Assembly (NCBI GenBank): GCA_023053575.1
Contig: JAKZAP010000018.1
Location: forward strand, 7,936,001 to 8,000,000
Length of the DNA: 64,000 nucleotides
Source of the DNA: Branchinecta lynchi
Lineage: Eukaryota > Arthropoda > Branchiopoda > Anostraca > Branchinectidae
Direction of reading: 5' to 3'
The notes under the pieces are model-generated. The model was not told the DNA's origin and did not search any database. It worked only from the letters and a program-made list of their open reading frames with translations. Position numbers and translations under genes: made by a program. This document shows, in pieces, positions 39,101 through 53,700 of this stretch. The number at the start of each line of letters is the position of its first letter. The first letter of the stretch is position 1.

Positions 39101-42100
39101 TTGCATGGGAACGATGACAGATTTCAACAATACTCAAATCGTCTACATATTTTCAACGGTTTTCCGCATCTACTGCAATATCATTTATCATCACCGAGAA
39201 AAGGAGAGGACCCAAAAGAGTTCCATACTGAAATTCCATACTAAAGCCTCATTAACTCTTCGCTTACCAATACTCGTAATGACTAACTCTCCTTGCCAAT
39301 GCAAAATCGCCGGGTATCTAGCGGAAGAGCCGGAAACCGCACCAAAGCTGTACCCAACGATCGCCGTGATTGGTTGACACAGGATTTGAGTCCTTGAGTT
39401 TGAGTCGTTAAAGCACAATGGACACTTCTAATGCTTTACTTTGTATTAAATGCTTCACAGATAAACATTTCTGACTTCCTTTAGAAGGCGCTACGAAAAT
39501 CGGCCGTTTTCTTGTTATCCCTTGTCTTTACCTCTCTGGCATTTCGGCGATCCAAATCTTAGGAGCTGGAATATCGTGGCAGGAAATTCAAAAACTCGCA
39601 GCAATGCTTGATAGAAAAGGATATATTTGAGATGTCACCAAAGTCAAGCCACAAATGCAGTTTACCTGATTATTCTAGTGTTTCATCAGAAGTTTCATGG
39701 CTTAAAGTGACTATTAAAAGTTTTTCTTTGTGGAATACTATTGTGAAGCTTGATTAGCTTGCTTTATAAAATGTACCAGAATATGCAATAAGCTTATAAA
39801 AAATAACATAGCTACAAAAATCATTCAAAAACAAATAACCTTTTCAAATCTAAATTGTACAAGATGATTTATGCATAAAATAAGGATCTAATAATTATTA
39901 CAAGAAACATCACTTTTATCTTTGTCCAAGCTAGTAAATTGAGCATGTACTGGCCCGAAAAAATACGCTTTGAAATATCACAGAGAGGAAACTGTTGGAA
40001 AAGCTGCTGAGCTAGGGGGTAAGCATTGTTCCTAGGTTGTTACAGGGTGGGATTAGGGTAGTTTGATGTGCCCATTGAACTTTAATGAGACGTTTTCTCG
40101 TTCTTCCTGAGAATCACTAGCGTGTTTTGGTGTTGTATTGGTGTTTTTCATATAGAGTATTCTTTTTTTAGGGCAAGACTTCGCAAGATTGAAGAAGAGA
40201 TAAAAGTCCGTGGCGCTCTCGCTGAGAAGAAGTGGCCTCTTGAGAAAGGGAATGAGGCGACAACTGGTTCACTGATGGCGCGAGTCCTCCCGGCCCTTGA
40301 CGCACTTGACCGGTACAGCTTTGATAAAGTTGACCAGTCGAATTCGTTGGACGGCCTATATTCCAAAATCTTCCAGCCGATTTCAACAAAAGATTTTGCA
40401 CCCGAGGTGAGCGGTCTCTTTGGGTCAGTGTCGAAGGACCCCTTGCACTATTTACTCTTCAACTTATAGTATCTCAAAATATTTGAATACTTTAAGACTA
40501 TGCTGTGGTTTCAACAAATAACCCACGGCCTTGGCTGTTTTAAGCCTTTTCCGAGACCCGTTGACTTACAGCGAAAACAGGGAAATAATTTACATAACCG
40601 GTTTGTCTGACGGAAAAACTTCTCGCAGACAACCATCGACAGTGTGATACACATCGAAGGTAGGAAAACGCTGCAAGTTTTTTGTTAGAGGGGTTAGAAT
40701 GTACCGTCCGAAATTGGGGTCTCCGTGTTTGGAAATATATGCAGTGATTATGGAAGTAGGTCGAGTTAGTGTTATAGGTAAGACAGGTCCTTTAAAAAGA
40801 ACCGTCCTACTTTGAATAATAATCCGCTGTGCTTTTCTTGCTCTCTCATCTGTTGTGGAAAAGATCGGCAGAGCCGCCGGGTAACGTAGGCTACTTCAAC
40901 TGTCTGTTGGCGCCAGTCAGATATATGAATGAATGAATGAAATGAATGGAATATTTTATTGCCGGTCAACAACACAAAGAAAATATGGCGATTTGAAAAA
41001 AGGAAAAACAGCGACTACAAAAACAAACGAACGTTAAACTAGATGCAAAATCAAACAAATTTTTATCAAAAAAGAACGCCCATCCAGGGGTGTACAACCC
41101 CTTTATTAAAGTTGCTCGGTATTTTTTCGATACCAGAATTGTTGAGTATTTTTAGTACGGTATGTTTCATTTACGGGGATTCGGTAGTTCAGAATCCAAA
41201 ATATGCTATCGGCAGTTCGGCACAAATCTATTCGGTATAATGATTGGGATTCTGTTTAATTGCTAAGATTAATATCTTATTAAAGGATGTTGCATCAGCT
41301 GATATTTTTATTTTAACGATTTTTCGGCCCTTATATGGAAAGCGTTATTTTCGTTCTGATATATATTCAAATAATGTATACAACGGATACGTCAGCTACG
41401 ATTCTTCATCATTCTTCATCAGCTGATAAACGGATACATTATTTGAGTTTCAAAGTCAGCTTGGGCTCAAAGAATATTTATTCAGACACAGCGCTAAACG
41501 GATACGTCAGTTGAATTTTATTAGAGCGATAATTAGACCCTTCTTGGCAAGGCTCAGCATGTTCAGGCTCAAGCTAGAAAATGGCTTTGTCAAGAATATT
41601 TGTTATTTTAAGTTTTCAATTCTTCTATGTTTCTTTTAGTAGGGTCATTATCGTATCTTTTTTTGAGTCATCATAATTCTAAGAAATACACTGGAATTGG
41701 TTGGAAAATTGCCTCTGGACTGGTGGTAATTAACGAATTGGATTGAATTGAATTTTATTTATAACCCGTTTAGGTAGAGACGGAGTATGGTAAAAAAAAT
41801 AAAAAGAAAAGAGAAAGAAAGCAGAAACAACACAATACTATTAAAAATAAGTAAAAGTCACTAAACCGAAGCATTGTGGAGCTCCATGGGTGACTACAAT
41901 TTTGCTACTAAGCAAAGCGAGTCATATGTCGTCTGTTTTAATTTTTGAAAGTAAATATTGACCGATAGTTGTACACCAAATCATTTCTGTTTTTTTAAGT
42001 CGGTTTTCCTAAAAATAGCAGTTTTGTTCTTAAAGCAATCGGCTTTTCTGAAAATCAGTCGATTTTTCGTCAAGACAGTTTTTCAACAAAAACAGTCGAT

Positions 42101-44699
42101 AAAAGTGACCAGCCACTCGGAAAATACCTTGCCCCCCCCCCCCAAAAAAAAAGATTTTTTTGTTGTTGCTATAGTAATGCCTCAGACGGCATTGGTCTCT
42201 TTTTGGGTGGCTTATACTCAGTTCCTTTTTTCTAGAACATTCCAGAAATAGTAGAACAGGATGAACCGCTCGTTAAGCTCCTCTGTGAATGGGCAGTAAG
42301 TGACCAACGGTACGGCGAGCACCGAGCAATTGCTGCCGCTCTTCTGCTGGAGAAGCGTCAGTGTGAAATCTCGAGCTTTGAGAACGACGGTGGCGACGAC
42401 AAAGAGTCGACTGTTTCTGCCAGTGGGGGAACCCCTATCTTTCAGAGCTTACTCATGAAGTTTTTGGACAAGGATGCGCCAACATTGGGTATGCTTACAT
42501 GTTTGATAGATTGTTATTACTATTTTGCTTTTATCCCTCGAAGTATATCGCAGACATATGACAAAACCACATCTCAAAAAACGTCACAGAAAAACAAAAA
42601 CTGGATAAAATTATTGTTTAAGGAGGGAAGAGATTGCGGCATGGGTTCTGGCATAAAGTTCCTTCCCAAGTATCGCTATCGGGTCTTACACTGTACATTT
42701 TGTTAATACTTCTGTGTTAATAAAACCAAAAGGAATCAAGGAGATCTGTGACCGGAGTATCGCGTTCCTTCAAGTTTTTTAGTGCTTTCGGTATCCGCGC
42801 TTTACAGAATAACGGCACACGAAGTTAGGAAGGGAACCAGTCATTGCGTAAATTAAAATCGAAGGTGGGTCCCTTGTCATGGCCCATTTCTGATGTTTAG
42901 GTGATGTTTAATTTGGTATAAGTACAAGTTTTATCTGAAGTTGATTAGAGGTTCGATGTATTGATAAATTCGTATATGAACATTATTTTTGCGCCGGACA
43001 AATAGTTCGCCCGGAATCCAGCGAAAACCTGACAATTTGTTAAAAGTTAAAGTATTAACTGAAGTGACCAGAGATTCGATGTAGGGGTAAGGAGATATGC
43101 TGCATTTCTGTTTGATCTTTAGTTTTCGACAGACAAGTATTTCACCGGGAATCCGGCCGAAACCAGAAGTAAGGCAGGAAGTTTTGATCAATTTTGTCAA
43201 AGGAGATATGACGTATAGGGTAAACACACATGCTGATTGCTGAATTCTGATCTGAACTCGGTTTTCTTAGATGATTAGCCATTGGCTTTAATCTGTTTAT
43301 AAATTAATAACAAAGATGTTCAAGGAGTCTGGTGAAGACCGGATATCTACAAGACCCAATTGTCTGGATCAAATATTAAAATTTTGGGATCCTATCGAAA
43401 CCTTATGTCTTGTTTTTTAAGACTTAGTCCTATGGTCTGATTTTGTAAATCTATTACTTCTTTATGATTGAATACTTTTGGAATACTTATAATAATAATA
43501 ATAATAAGTTACGTATATAGTTTAATTTTGTATTTTTGTTTTTGTAATACATGAATGAATACTGCCACTCATTGTGGGTAGGGATCTCTTAGAATGGGGG
43601 AGGGTAGTATCAGTGTGTGCAGATTTGTCTGTCTAAATCAAAATTAGAACTGAAAATGTGAACTATAAAGAAATATTGTGTACTGAACTGAAGAACTGTA
43701 ATTGTTATATTACAGAAAGTTGTTTATTTATTTGCTTTGGGAAAATAGTATAGGCTATAGAAATTCAGAAAAATTCGAAAAGCAACTATTGCCCAGCATC
43801 GACTAAAAGCATAGATATCCCTTCAGCCCAAGCTGACTGCGAAACATGTTTGACAATGCAAAACGGATACGTCAGCTACATTTTTATTATTGCTATATTC
43901 CAGACTTCTTGGCAAGGGTCCTCTTCAGGCTCAAGTCGGTCAAGCTGGAAAATGAACTTGCAAAATAACAATGATAGATTCTTCTTTAAAAATCTGATTT
44001 TGTGAAATTCTTCCCTGAAAAGTGCTTGGAGTTAAAGCTGGTGCTTTAATTTCATTTGGACTCGGCTGCTGTTTTTGCTGCTCTATTGGGTTGTCGAAAG
44101 GGTAGAGATTTTTTTTTCTGGATTTTGGTTTTGGCGTCGCCTGTCTCTTCTTCTTTCCAGCTAAGATGGATACTTGTCGGCGGCATGAAGTTCCGTAGTT
44201 CGGTGATAGATATTTCGAGCAGCAAAACAGCAGCCGTGTCCAAAATGAAATCACAGCACCAGCCTTAACTCCAAGCAGTTTTCAGGGAAGAAGTTCACAA
44301 AATCAGATAAATAAATAAGAATCGTGAATTTTTTTTCACAAGTTTATTTTCCATCTTGAGCCTGAAGAGGACCCTTGCCAAGAAGGGCCAAAATATAGCT
44401 CTAATAAAAATCTAGCTGACATATCCGGTTTACATTGTCAAATATGACTATAAGCATTACAATCCTTGAATGTTGGTCTGCATGAATTTGCGAAGGATTG
44501 CCGGAAAGGAGTTTCGAATTCCTCCGACTAGCGGGAAGATCGGACAGGTTTTACATTTGAAAGAACGCGATAACAAGTGATATAACGAGAGAGGTTTTCA
44601 CCAACAGATGGCTTGCTGTCAAACCGTTTCGGAGGGGATTGAGATAATGGGCCATTTTCGGTTTTGTCAAGAGCCTGCTCCTCATCATAACATAAGTGT

Positions 44700-44734
<35 letters not shown>

Positions 44735-47700
44735 ACAGTGTCGATCGGTATCTTTGTCGATTAGGCTTAACATTTTATTTTCAGGCGATAATCCAACGCA
44801 TCAGAGTAAGCAAGTCTTCGGCAGTCTAGTCCACCTTTACTATGAGTTCGTCAGGAATGACGTTTTCTCTCATGACGCATACATGTGCACACTGATATCC
44901 CGAGGAGACCTGATCAATAACAATCGCGGTGCTGACCTCGGGTAAGGGAATTTTTCCTTAGATATTTATGTGATGATTCAACTCATCTTGGAACTTATAA
45001 AAAGGAATTTTACCGTGACCAGATACAAAGCAACAGAAAAGGCTTTCGCCTCTAAATAACTCTGAGAAGAAACCGTACCGGTCAGAGTAAAAAATCCTGT
45101 CTGTAATGAACTATAGTGAACTTTTGAAACTATTGATCGATTCAGCATTAACCGCATCTTTGTTAAGGCTGTTGCAACGATCACCAATTCTCTTACCAAA
45201 TCTCCACAAATATACCAGAAAGTAGTTTTAGTACTCCAGACCGAAGATAGAGGGTATACAAACTACAAACCCCACATTTTCGTTTTTCGGTCCACTCTTA
45301 CTAGATTGCTTCTTATCCTTTATTTGACAGAAATTCGAAATTTCAAGGCCCCGTATGTGGTCCTTCGTAAGGTCTTTCCGTTAGCATGATTATCCTGAAG
45401 AGCTCCTCCCATTTCCCTCTCGATGACGTCCATACTTTCAGAAGTTTCGTATATACGTGCAGTTTTAACAGATATGTGGCAACTCACTATCTTTTATCGT
45501 TTACAAAAAAGCTATGTTTGCCTTTAAAGGACCTATCTTACCTATAATACTAATGCAACCTACTTCCATAATCACTCAGTATGTTTCTTAACCCGGAGAC
45601 ATCAATTTCGTACGGTACATTCTAATCCCTCTAACAAAACCACGCTCATTTTCTCACTTGCCGTGTTTTGCTACCTTCGATGTGTATCACGCTGTCAACG
45701 GTTGTCTGCGAAAAGTTTTTCCATCAGAAAAAACGGTTATGTAAATTGTTTCCCTGTTTTCAGTACAAGTCAACGGGTCTCGGAAAAGGCTTAAAACAGC
45801 TAAAACCGTGGGTTATTTGTTGAAAGCACAGCACAGTTTTAAAGTATTCAAATATTTTAAAATACTGTGAGTTGAAGAGTAAATAGTGCGAGGGGTCCTT
45901 TAAAGCACAAGTCAAGGTAGATACTTGTTTAGTCCCGAATAGAACATACGTCACGTATGTTGGATTGTCGATCATGACTCCTTTGAAACTGATCGTTTTC
46001 TCAAATTTTACAAACCCGTACTGGCTGTTTTCAGCCTCCTGCACCCTTTTAATATTGATGAGAGATCTGCATAACCGATTTTCCTGACCAGTCAGATCCT
46101 CGCGATACGCGGGAACCTGGTCCGGCTCAAAAAGCGCCAAACACGGAAAGTGCAAGGATCAATCTAACGGCCCTTAGCGTGGATGAACGTTATATAGAAA
46201 TTTAGGAACCTATGGAATTAGCATGAATGGAACGGTTTACTGACCCAGAGTATATCAGTAATATAGGTAAGACGGGTCCTTTAAATGTTACCATCCTATA
46301 AAACATAATATTAAACATTGCTGGCATGGTTACTTTTAGCGAAAGATACATTTCCAAAAGTCTACGAAAACATTCTGTAACAATCAAGCTATCTCAAAAT
46401 TGTTGAAAATGCGATATATAACGCATTTTCATGCGTTATACATATCGTAACGCATGAAAAGTGTAACAGTGTGACAGTGCAGTTATGGCAAAAGTTTGAT
46501 TTTGCAGCGCACGATCTCACTTTCCTATACAACCCTTTTTTCCCTCTAGGCCAGTAAATGAATTTTTTGTTCGTTGCATGACCAATACTCTACGAGCTTT
46601 GCTCTATCCTACTTACCGTAGTTACCGCGTATGGCTTTACGGAATCTGGGTTCTTTGCGTCAAGGCTAGAACGAATATTTCTGTTTTTGGCAAAATATCG
46701 TGCCGGAGGCTAATCGGGCCAAGCATGTCACAGAGATTCTAGTTACCAAACTTACTACGCTGAGGGAGGGGAATCCGGAATATTCCGTCATACGAAACTT
46801 TGGAACGGGTGATCGATTCGAGTGAAATTTAAGAATTGAACAGAGGACATTTCCCTGGTGATCTTTCCCGAGCGTCGTAAGCATATAATGGTATTTAGTT
46901 ACTATTTCAAGAAGTTTAGAACGGTCCGCGTAATATCTTTTCACGCGGTTGCAGCTAAAATAGTAATTAATAGTTACTATTTCTAGAACGTGGAAAATGC
47001 TTTGTATGACATATATAGTGGCATTAGTTACTATTTCGAGAAGTTTAGAACGTTCAGCGTAGTATCTTTTCACGCGGTTGTAACAAAAATAGTAACTAAT
47101 AGTTACTATTTCTCGAAGGTTGGAACACGCTCTGTATGACTTAGGTCCAAAAAACGCCAATGAACCTCGGGAAGAACTAGAAATGTCACCCGAACGATGA
47201 TTCAAAGCGTGAGCGTGTTCCCGGTTGGAACACGCTCACTTCCCGGTTGGAACACGCTCTGTATGACTTAAGTCCAAAATACGCCAATGAACCTCGGGAA
47301 GAACTATAATGTCACCCGACGATGATTCAAATCCCATTTCAACGAATCAACAGCGTTTTGTTGGTACAGCTGTGGAGGACGCTAGGCAAACGGCGATTGC
47401 GGAAGTTACTTTTTGGGATCCCAAAACGTAAGTGGAGGGATACCTATGACATCGCAAAAGTTGTCCGTCTGTCCGTCCGTCCGTCCGTCTGTAAGCACGA
47501 TAACTCTCGAAGGGAATGAGATATTTTGATGAAACTTGGTGTGAGGGTTCGTTGGGTCGTCGGACCAGTCAGGTTCGTAGATGGGCTTTGTAGCTCTACA
47601 TTTAGGGGTGGGGGAGGGGATTCAAATTAAGGGACAAACAAAATATTTTGAAACAGCTAATGTGATAGTCGATTATGGGGTAAGAAGACATGCTAAACAC

Positions 47701-50700
47701 GAAGGTGAAATCTATTTTTGTCATCGGACAAGTAGTTCGCCCGGAATCCGGCCAAAACCGGAAAGTTTGTTGAAAGTAAAAGTTTTATTTGAAGTTGATT
47801 AGATGTTCGGTTTAGGGGTAGGAAGACATGCTGAAGACGATGGTGAGAATTATTTTCTCGACGGACAAGTATTTCGCCCGGAATCCGGCCCAAACTGGAA
47901 AGTTTGTTGAAAGTAAAAGTTTTATTTGAAATTGATTAGATGTTCGATTTAGGGGTAGGAAGACATGCTGAAGACGATGGTGAAAACTATTTTTTCGACG
48001 GACAAGTATTTCGCCCGGAATCCGGCCCAAACCGGAAAGTTTGTTGAAAGTAAAAGTTTTATTTGAAGTTGATTAGATGTTCATTACTGGGGAAAGAAGA
48101 TACCCTGATTTCGTCTTTGAGGTTTCTTTTTTCGCCGGACAAGTAGTTCTGGAGTTTGGCCGGAAGCGGGAAATTGGCAGAAGTGGCAGGAAGTTTTCGT
48201 CAAAACAGATATGACTTATAGGGGTAAAGACACATGCTGAATCCAAATCTGAACTTGGTTTTCTCAGGTGATTAGCTATTTGGCCTTAATCTGTTTCTGA
48301 ATTTTAATTGTAAAAATGTTCAAGGAGTCTTGCGAAGACTGGATCTGGCTAAGACAAGACCCAGTTGTCTGGATCAGATATTGAATTTTTGGGATCCCAT
48401 CGAAACCTTTGGTCTTGTTAAATATGATATAATATAATATAATTGCAATAATAAGGCTTTCGCCTCTATAAATTTCTCGGACACTTTACACACTAAATTG
48501 AATTTCAGCCAGGTGGTAGTCGACACCTGCTTTGAACTGGTTGATATTTTTGGCATTTACAGCACTTTCTGGGAGATTATTCCAACATTCTACTATTCGG
48601 TTTCTAAAGCTCCATTTTCCGATGTCTTTTCGGAATTTCTTACCACTCAGAGCGTGTTCCACACTTCTAACAATAGTTACCATTAGTTACTATTTCCGTT
48701 CCATCCTCACGAAAAGTTACTACGCTGACCGTTCCAACCTTGTCGGAATAGTAACTAATAGTTACTATTTGCTTACCATGTTCGGGAGCGTAGTAAGCGT
48801 AGTAACTACGCATCTCTGTAACGTGATTGGTCGGATTCACCCCTGGCGTGAAATCCTGCTGGAAAATAGAAAAATCGTTCCAGCCTTGACGGCAAAAATC
48901 CGGAATTCGTGACGTCATGCGTAGTAACTACGGTAAGTAGGGTGGGACACGCTCTCAGTTTCAAGTTGTGTCCTCTGAGACCGTTGTGATTGAAGATGAA
49001 TACATCATCAGGCCTAATGTTATCATAATAACTATGGCAAATTTTAAAAGTTTCGATCAAATTACCTCGAAGAAATCTGTAAGATAAACTGGGTAATCTT
49101 AGTTTTTGAAGCCGGTTTTCATAAGGCAGATGGCGAATGGCTGGCACTGTTTTTGTTGCTCTTCTTTGAACTTGCTCAGCGGCGATAACATCCTTGATAT
49201 AGAAGGGCCTTGTTATTGCTTGGCCATATTCAATTAGTGGGCGAGCTAGTGCCTTAAATAAAATAGGAAATAGTGAGTTGTCCTTAAATGTAAATGTCCT
49301 TCTCATAAGGTTCACCATTCTTGTAGTTTTCTTAATGATAGTTACGTAATGCGTTGAAAATTTTAGACGCGTGTCCATTACTACCCCGAGGTCATTAAAG
49401 CTATAATTCTTTTTATAGATCGAGATCCATCATGAAAAGTGACATGGGGGGCTCGATGTTTCCAAGCAGCGGATTTGACTTCGATGATAGCAAAATTGAT
49501 GATGACCTTGACAAAATACTGCAAGATATCAAGGGGCAACAGATGGGAAACGTAAGTCGATTGAGCCGTCTTCCCCCTCCTCTAAGTCTATTCAATCAGG
49601 GTTTGCACCATCTCAGATAGTAGGCTACACCCCTCCTTCCACACTTTTGTTCGTTGGTTAATTATTTTGTTAATATGTAGTAGTGTTTGTAGAAACTACT
49701 GCAGCCGGATATTCATTATTTAAAGTTTAACTGAAAAGGCAGCTTATTTTTACATCTGATACTCGTATAGCCTAGACTGACGCGGAGAATTTGAATTTCA
49801 ACAAAGGGCTGCTTTTCCAGGGCTAAAGATACCGACATCCGAGAAGCAATTTTCTTCGCTCATTCCTCCTGTCTCGCTGCAGTAGCATCCAGTCTTGCTA
49901 ATAGAAGCATGTTGTTATAACATTTACTAACTTAAAACTAACAACTCACTATATCTAGTTCTTGAACATTTGTCATCGGGTTGTCATCAACAAGGCAGTA
50001 GTTGGTTCAGGCGTAGTCTATACGTTCGTCACGGGCGTATAAATGTAACGAAGATAGATCATATTTTACAGGATGACTGTTGCAGCCCTAAGCCGGAGCC
50101 TAGCACTTCAAATGATAGCAAGAAACAGCCCCGACACCTACTCTACACGATGCACTTCCCTTTGCCGCAGGTAAGTGTCTTGTTTTGCTATGTATTTCAA
50201 TAGACTATTAATTCGTAGTGTTAATATAGTGGAGTGCTTGTATTGTGGACCCAGGAGATTTAGTTTCCAAAATATGAAATACCTTGGTTCTTTTGTATGA
50301 ATTGGATTGAATTTAATTTAATTTATAACCCGTCTAGGTAGAGACGAAGTATGGTAAAAAAATGAAAAAAGAAGAAACTAAACAACAGCAACAACCACAA
50401 TTATTAAGAGTCACCAAACCGAAAATCATGGTGCTCCATGGGTGATTACAATTTTGCTTCATTCTGTTGATGGATATCATGACGGCCGCAGACAGATCAA
50501 GTATACAGAACTTCTCGATGAGATGGCTGTTCCTTCTGCAGGGGGGGGGGGGGGGGGGCTTATCTTTTGTATGATAAGGCCCGGCTTCGAACGAGGGTTG
50601 TGTCCCAGCTTCAGTTCTGGTTTTATTTTATTTCCAAGAGGAGCACAAATATTGGCTTAATAAACATAAAAAAAGAAATGAAATACATAAGCATTGAAAA

Positions 50701-53700
50701 TTTGAAACTTAATGTCATATTTAAAAATGTAATCGGAGGAAGAACCAACTCGCAAATCATGCTCGTTGTGCGTAAAATGTCATGCATAAGGTTTGTCGCG
50801 ACAACGGACTACATTCCGAGTGTTGTCTGTTGAAACCGCGCATCCATGTGTTGTCTGTTATGAAAGGTTTGACACTGTTCCACTTCATGTGAACGTCGTA
50901 TACTTAGGAAAGCCCATAGGCTTAAAGTAAGCTTTTATTCCCTTACCGCGAGAGTCGCGATTATATCGCTGAGCACCAAACCATTCCTTAGCAATATAGT
51001 TTAGCGCATAAAGCCATCCATGGCCAAAACTTCACACAAATAATAAACTGATTTATGGAGGACAGAGCTTTGAAGTTTATTGGCTCCATGTTCATGGAAT
51101 AATCCAGAGCCTCGTTTTTGTTGCACGCTGCAGGTCCACTCGGGGTTGATTCTTTCTACATTCGTTTTGGTACTACAGTGCTTCCGAGGAAGACGGCAGC
51201 GCTTCACGAGAATCGCGGACTTGCCTACCGACCAAGTCCGTGCTTTCCTGCAAGGTGCTGCTTCAACCAAGAAGAAATCGTGCAGGCAGTGAATCCAGAA
51301 ACACATCTTGTGCAGAAGCAAAGAAGTGCTGCAGCAGCCACGCGGCAGCACCATTGCAACAAAAACGAGGCTCTGTTGCTGATTTCGCCATGTTTCGAGT
51401 AATCTGGCATCCTTCAAGGCTACAGCGAAGAGATTTTTCCTTGCGAAAGAATAGTAATAACGCGTGAGTGTTTTTTGTGAGCAGAATGTTTGTTGTACAT
51501 GTGTGAACCGTGTATAAATGGCATGTAGAATAATGTAAAAATAGTGTTACCAGAATATGTAGAATCGAGAAGACTGACACCTGTAGCCAACAAGCCCTTC
51601 GGGGCTTTCTTAGCAGGTGCTACAAAATGTTTTGTACACATGTGTAAAATAAAATTTAATATAATCTTTCTGTTTAGGACGATTCAAACAACCACGACTC
51701 CAACCAACGCCACGTCCTCCTCTACGGCGTCGGGAAGGCGCGCGACGACGCCCGACACCAGGTCAAGAAAGTCTCCAAAGATATCAGCAAACTTTTCAAT
51801 AAGAAATTCAGCGTTGACGTCACTGATGGGGGGAAATCACGAAAACATTCCAGAAGCGAGTTCAACTTTGAGCTAGTAGTTCAGAAGTTCCAGTCTTTGT
51901 CGTATTTCGATCGGCATGTTGTGACTGGGCAGGTTTCGTCAGCCGTGTTAGAGATGCTCAGTTCGTTTTCGGCAGGTAAATTCCTTTATTTATTTGTGAC
52001 CCGCTTTTCGGATAACAGGCGAGTGTTAGTAAAATAAACAAAGTAAAATATACATATTAAAATACTAAACAAAACAATGTAAATAAACATGACTACATTA
52101 ATTTCATACATTTGTAAGTAGTGAACTAAAAAACAAAAATGCTCCTCAGTGGGGATTTGGACCCAGGACCCTCTGCTTAGAAGGCAGGCGCTCTTACCAA
52201 TTGAGCTACCGAGGGGCTTGTGGACAGAGTTCGCAAACCACTACAATAGTCTGGTAGAAGCCGGCCACAGGAACAGTGATCCCGCCCGAAGGCTAACTCA
52301 TCTAACCAGTTCACATCCCCATGTCACGGAAATTAGTAATAACACATATACGGCACTTTACACAAGGGAAAGTATAGGATTCCATTGTCGGAGCCATGTA
52401 GACACACCAGGACCCACAAGGTGAAAACCATGGTGAAAACCAAATATAAAATGTTCATACAGTCTAAAAACACACTAAATAGACTCAGATTTTTACATAG
52501 TGTCAAGCACATTAAACGGGTTCAGGATTGAAATCTTAGTCTTAAGCGAGAAACGTCCCTGACGTGAATCATCCCCAGCGAAATATAGCCTCGGCCACTA
52601 CGCTATCAGAATTGAATACAAGCGTGTGCAATTTCAACTGACAACTCTTTTCTGCAGGTCTTAAAGAATATCTCTGTTGTGACCTCTATATATATTTAAT
52701 TTATGATCCACCAAATGCAAAAGGCGACAGCTGAGTAAAAGGAAAAAAGAAAAAACAACACATACAAAATCAACATTTATGATGAAAATTGAGACTTAAT
52801 TTCCAATTCAGATTTAGAGGATGAGCTGGATGACTAGATGTTTTAGTAGAGACGCCGACGTCCTCTCCAGTGACCAACTGGATTTTGATAGTCCCTAGAA
52901 CGGTTTGTAAATGTAAACTCGACCGGGGCCTCGCTTGCGGCTCGGCTCCATGTATATAGATTGAAATATATATTCTGCGATAAGAATAAACAACAATTTT
53001 TTGTGTTCTGAGGAAAATGTATCAAATAGGTCTGACGTCACGCTTGTATAGAATTCGGCACCAGTTTAAATCAGGCCGTTAGAGATGGCAGAGATGGCCT
53101 GTGTGAAAAGTAACATTCCATGTTTGGAGTAGTTAAAACATTTAAGGAGTCAAATACAAGTTTTATGTAACATTAACTAGTATCAAAAATTTCAAAAAAC
53201 GGCCCCACAAGAAAGTTTCTCAACGGAAAATTGTCCCCAAAAAGAAACGGGTCTGACCGTTGGTTTATTTGTTGGTTTTGTTTCTATTACAGTACATAGA
53301 TATATTGGTAAAATAAAGCTGATACCGCTGTCCTCACTAGAAACCAAGTTAACTATACCCATTTAGAGATAACTTAATTACAAATTCAGAATAATTTAAC
53401 TACAATGGTTAGGCTAATAACTAACAAGTATTGTAACGCTTAGAGTCGAGGATTGGGATGAGACTTGGTGAGGAGAACAAGAATTAGCCCTACGTAATTG
53501 ACGTAACAAGATCGTATCGGGGCTCTGTGGGGGGGAGTTGGAGGGGGTTCCCCGGAATTCCGCTGATCACGAGTTATGATAGTTCTAGATGTGCTAAGGA
53601 CGATGAAACTTTGCTGGCAGAGTAGTGACCCGACGAAAGTGATTTAAGGACCCGACACAATGCCATAGGAAAACTTCCATTCCTGGATCCGGCCATTTTT

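Noticed and set aside
44056..44268. Open frames on both strands in the centre of a fold-back element
   Set aside because: Mirror-image frames created by the inner inverted repeat; no motif.
50442..50660. Open frame with a poly-glycine run
   Set aside because: The run comes from a 19-base G homopolymer; the rest is a dispersed repeat.
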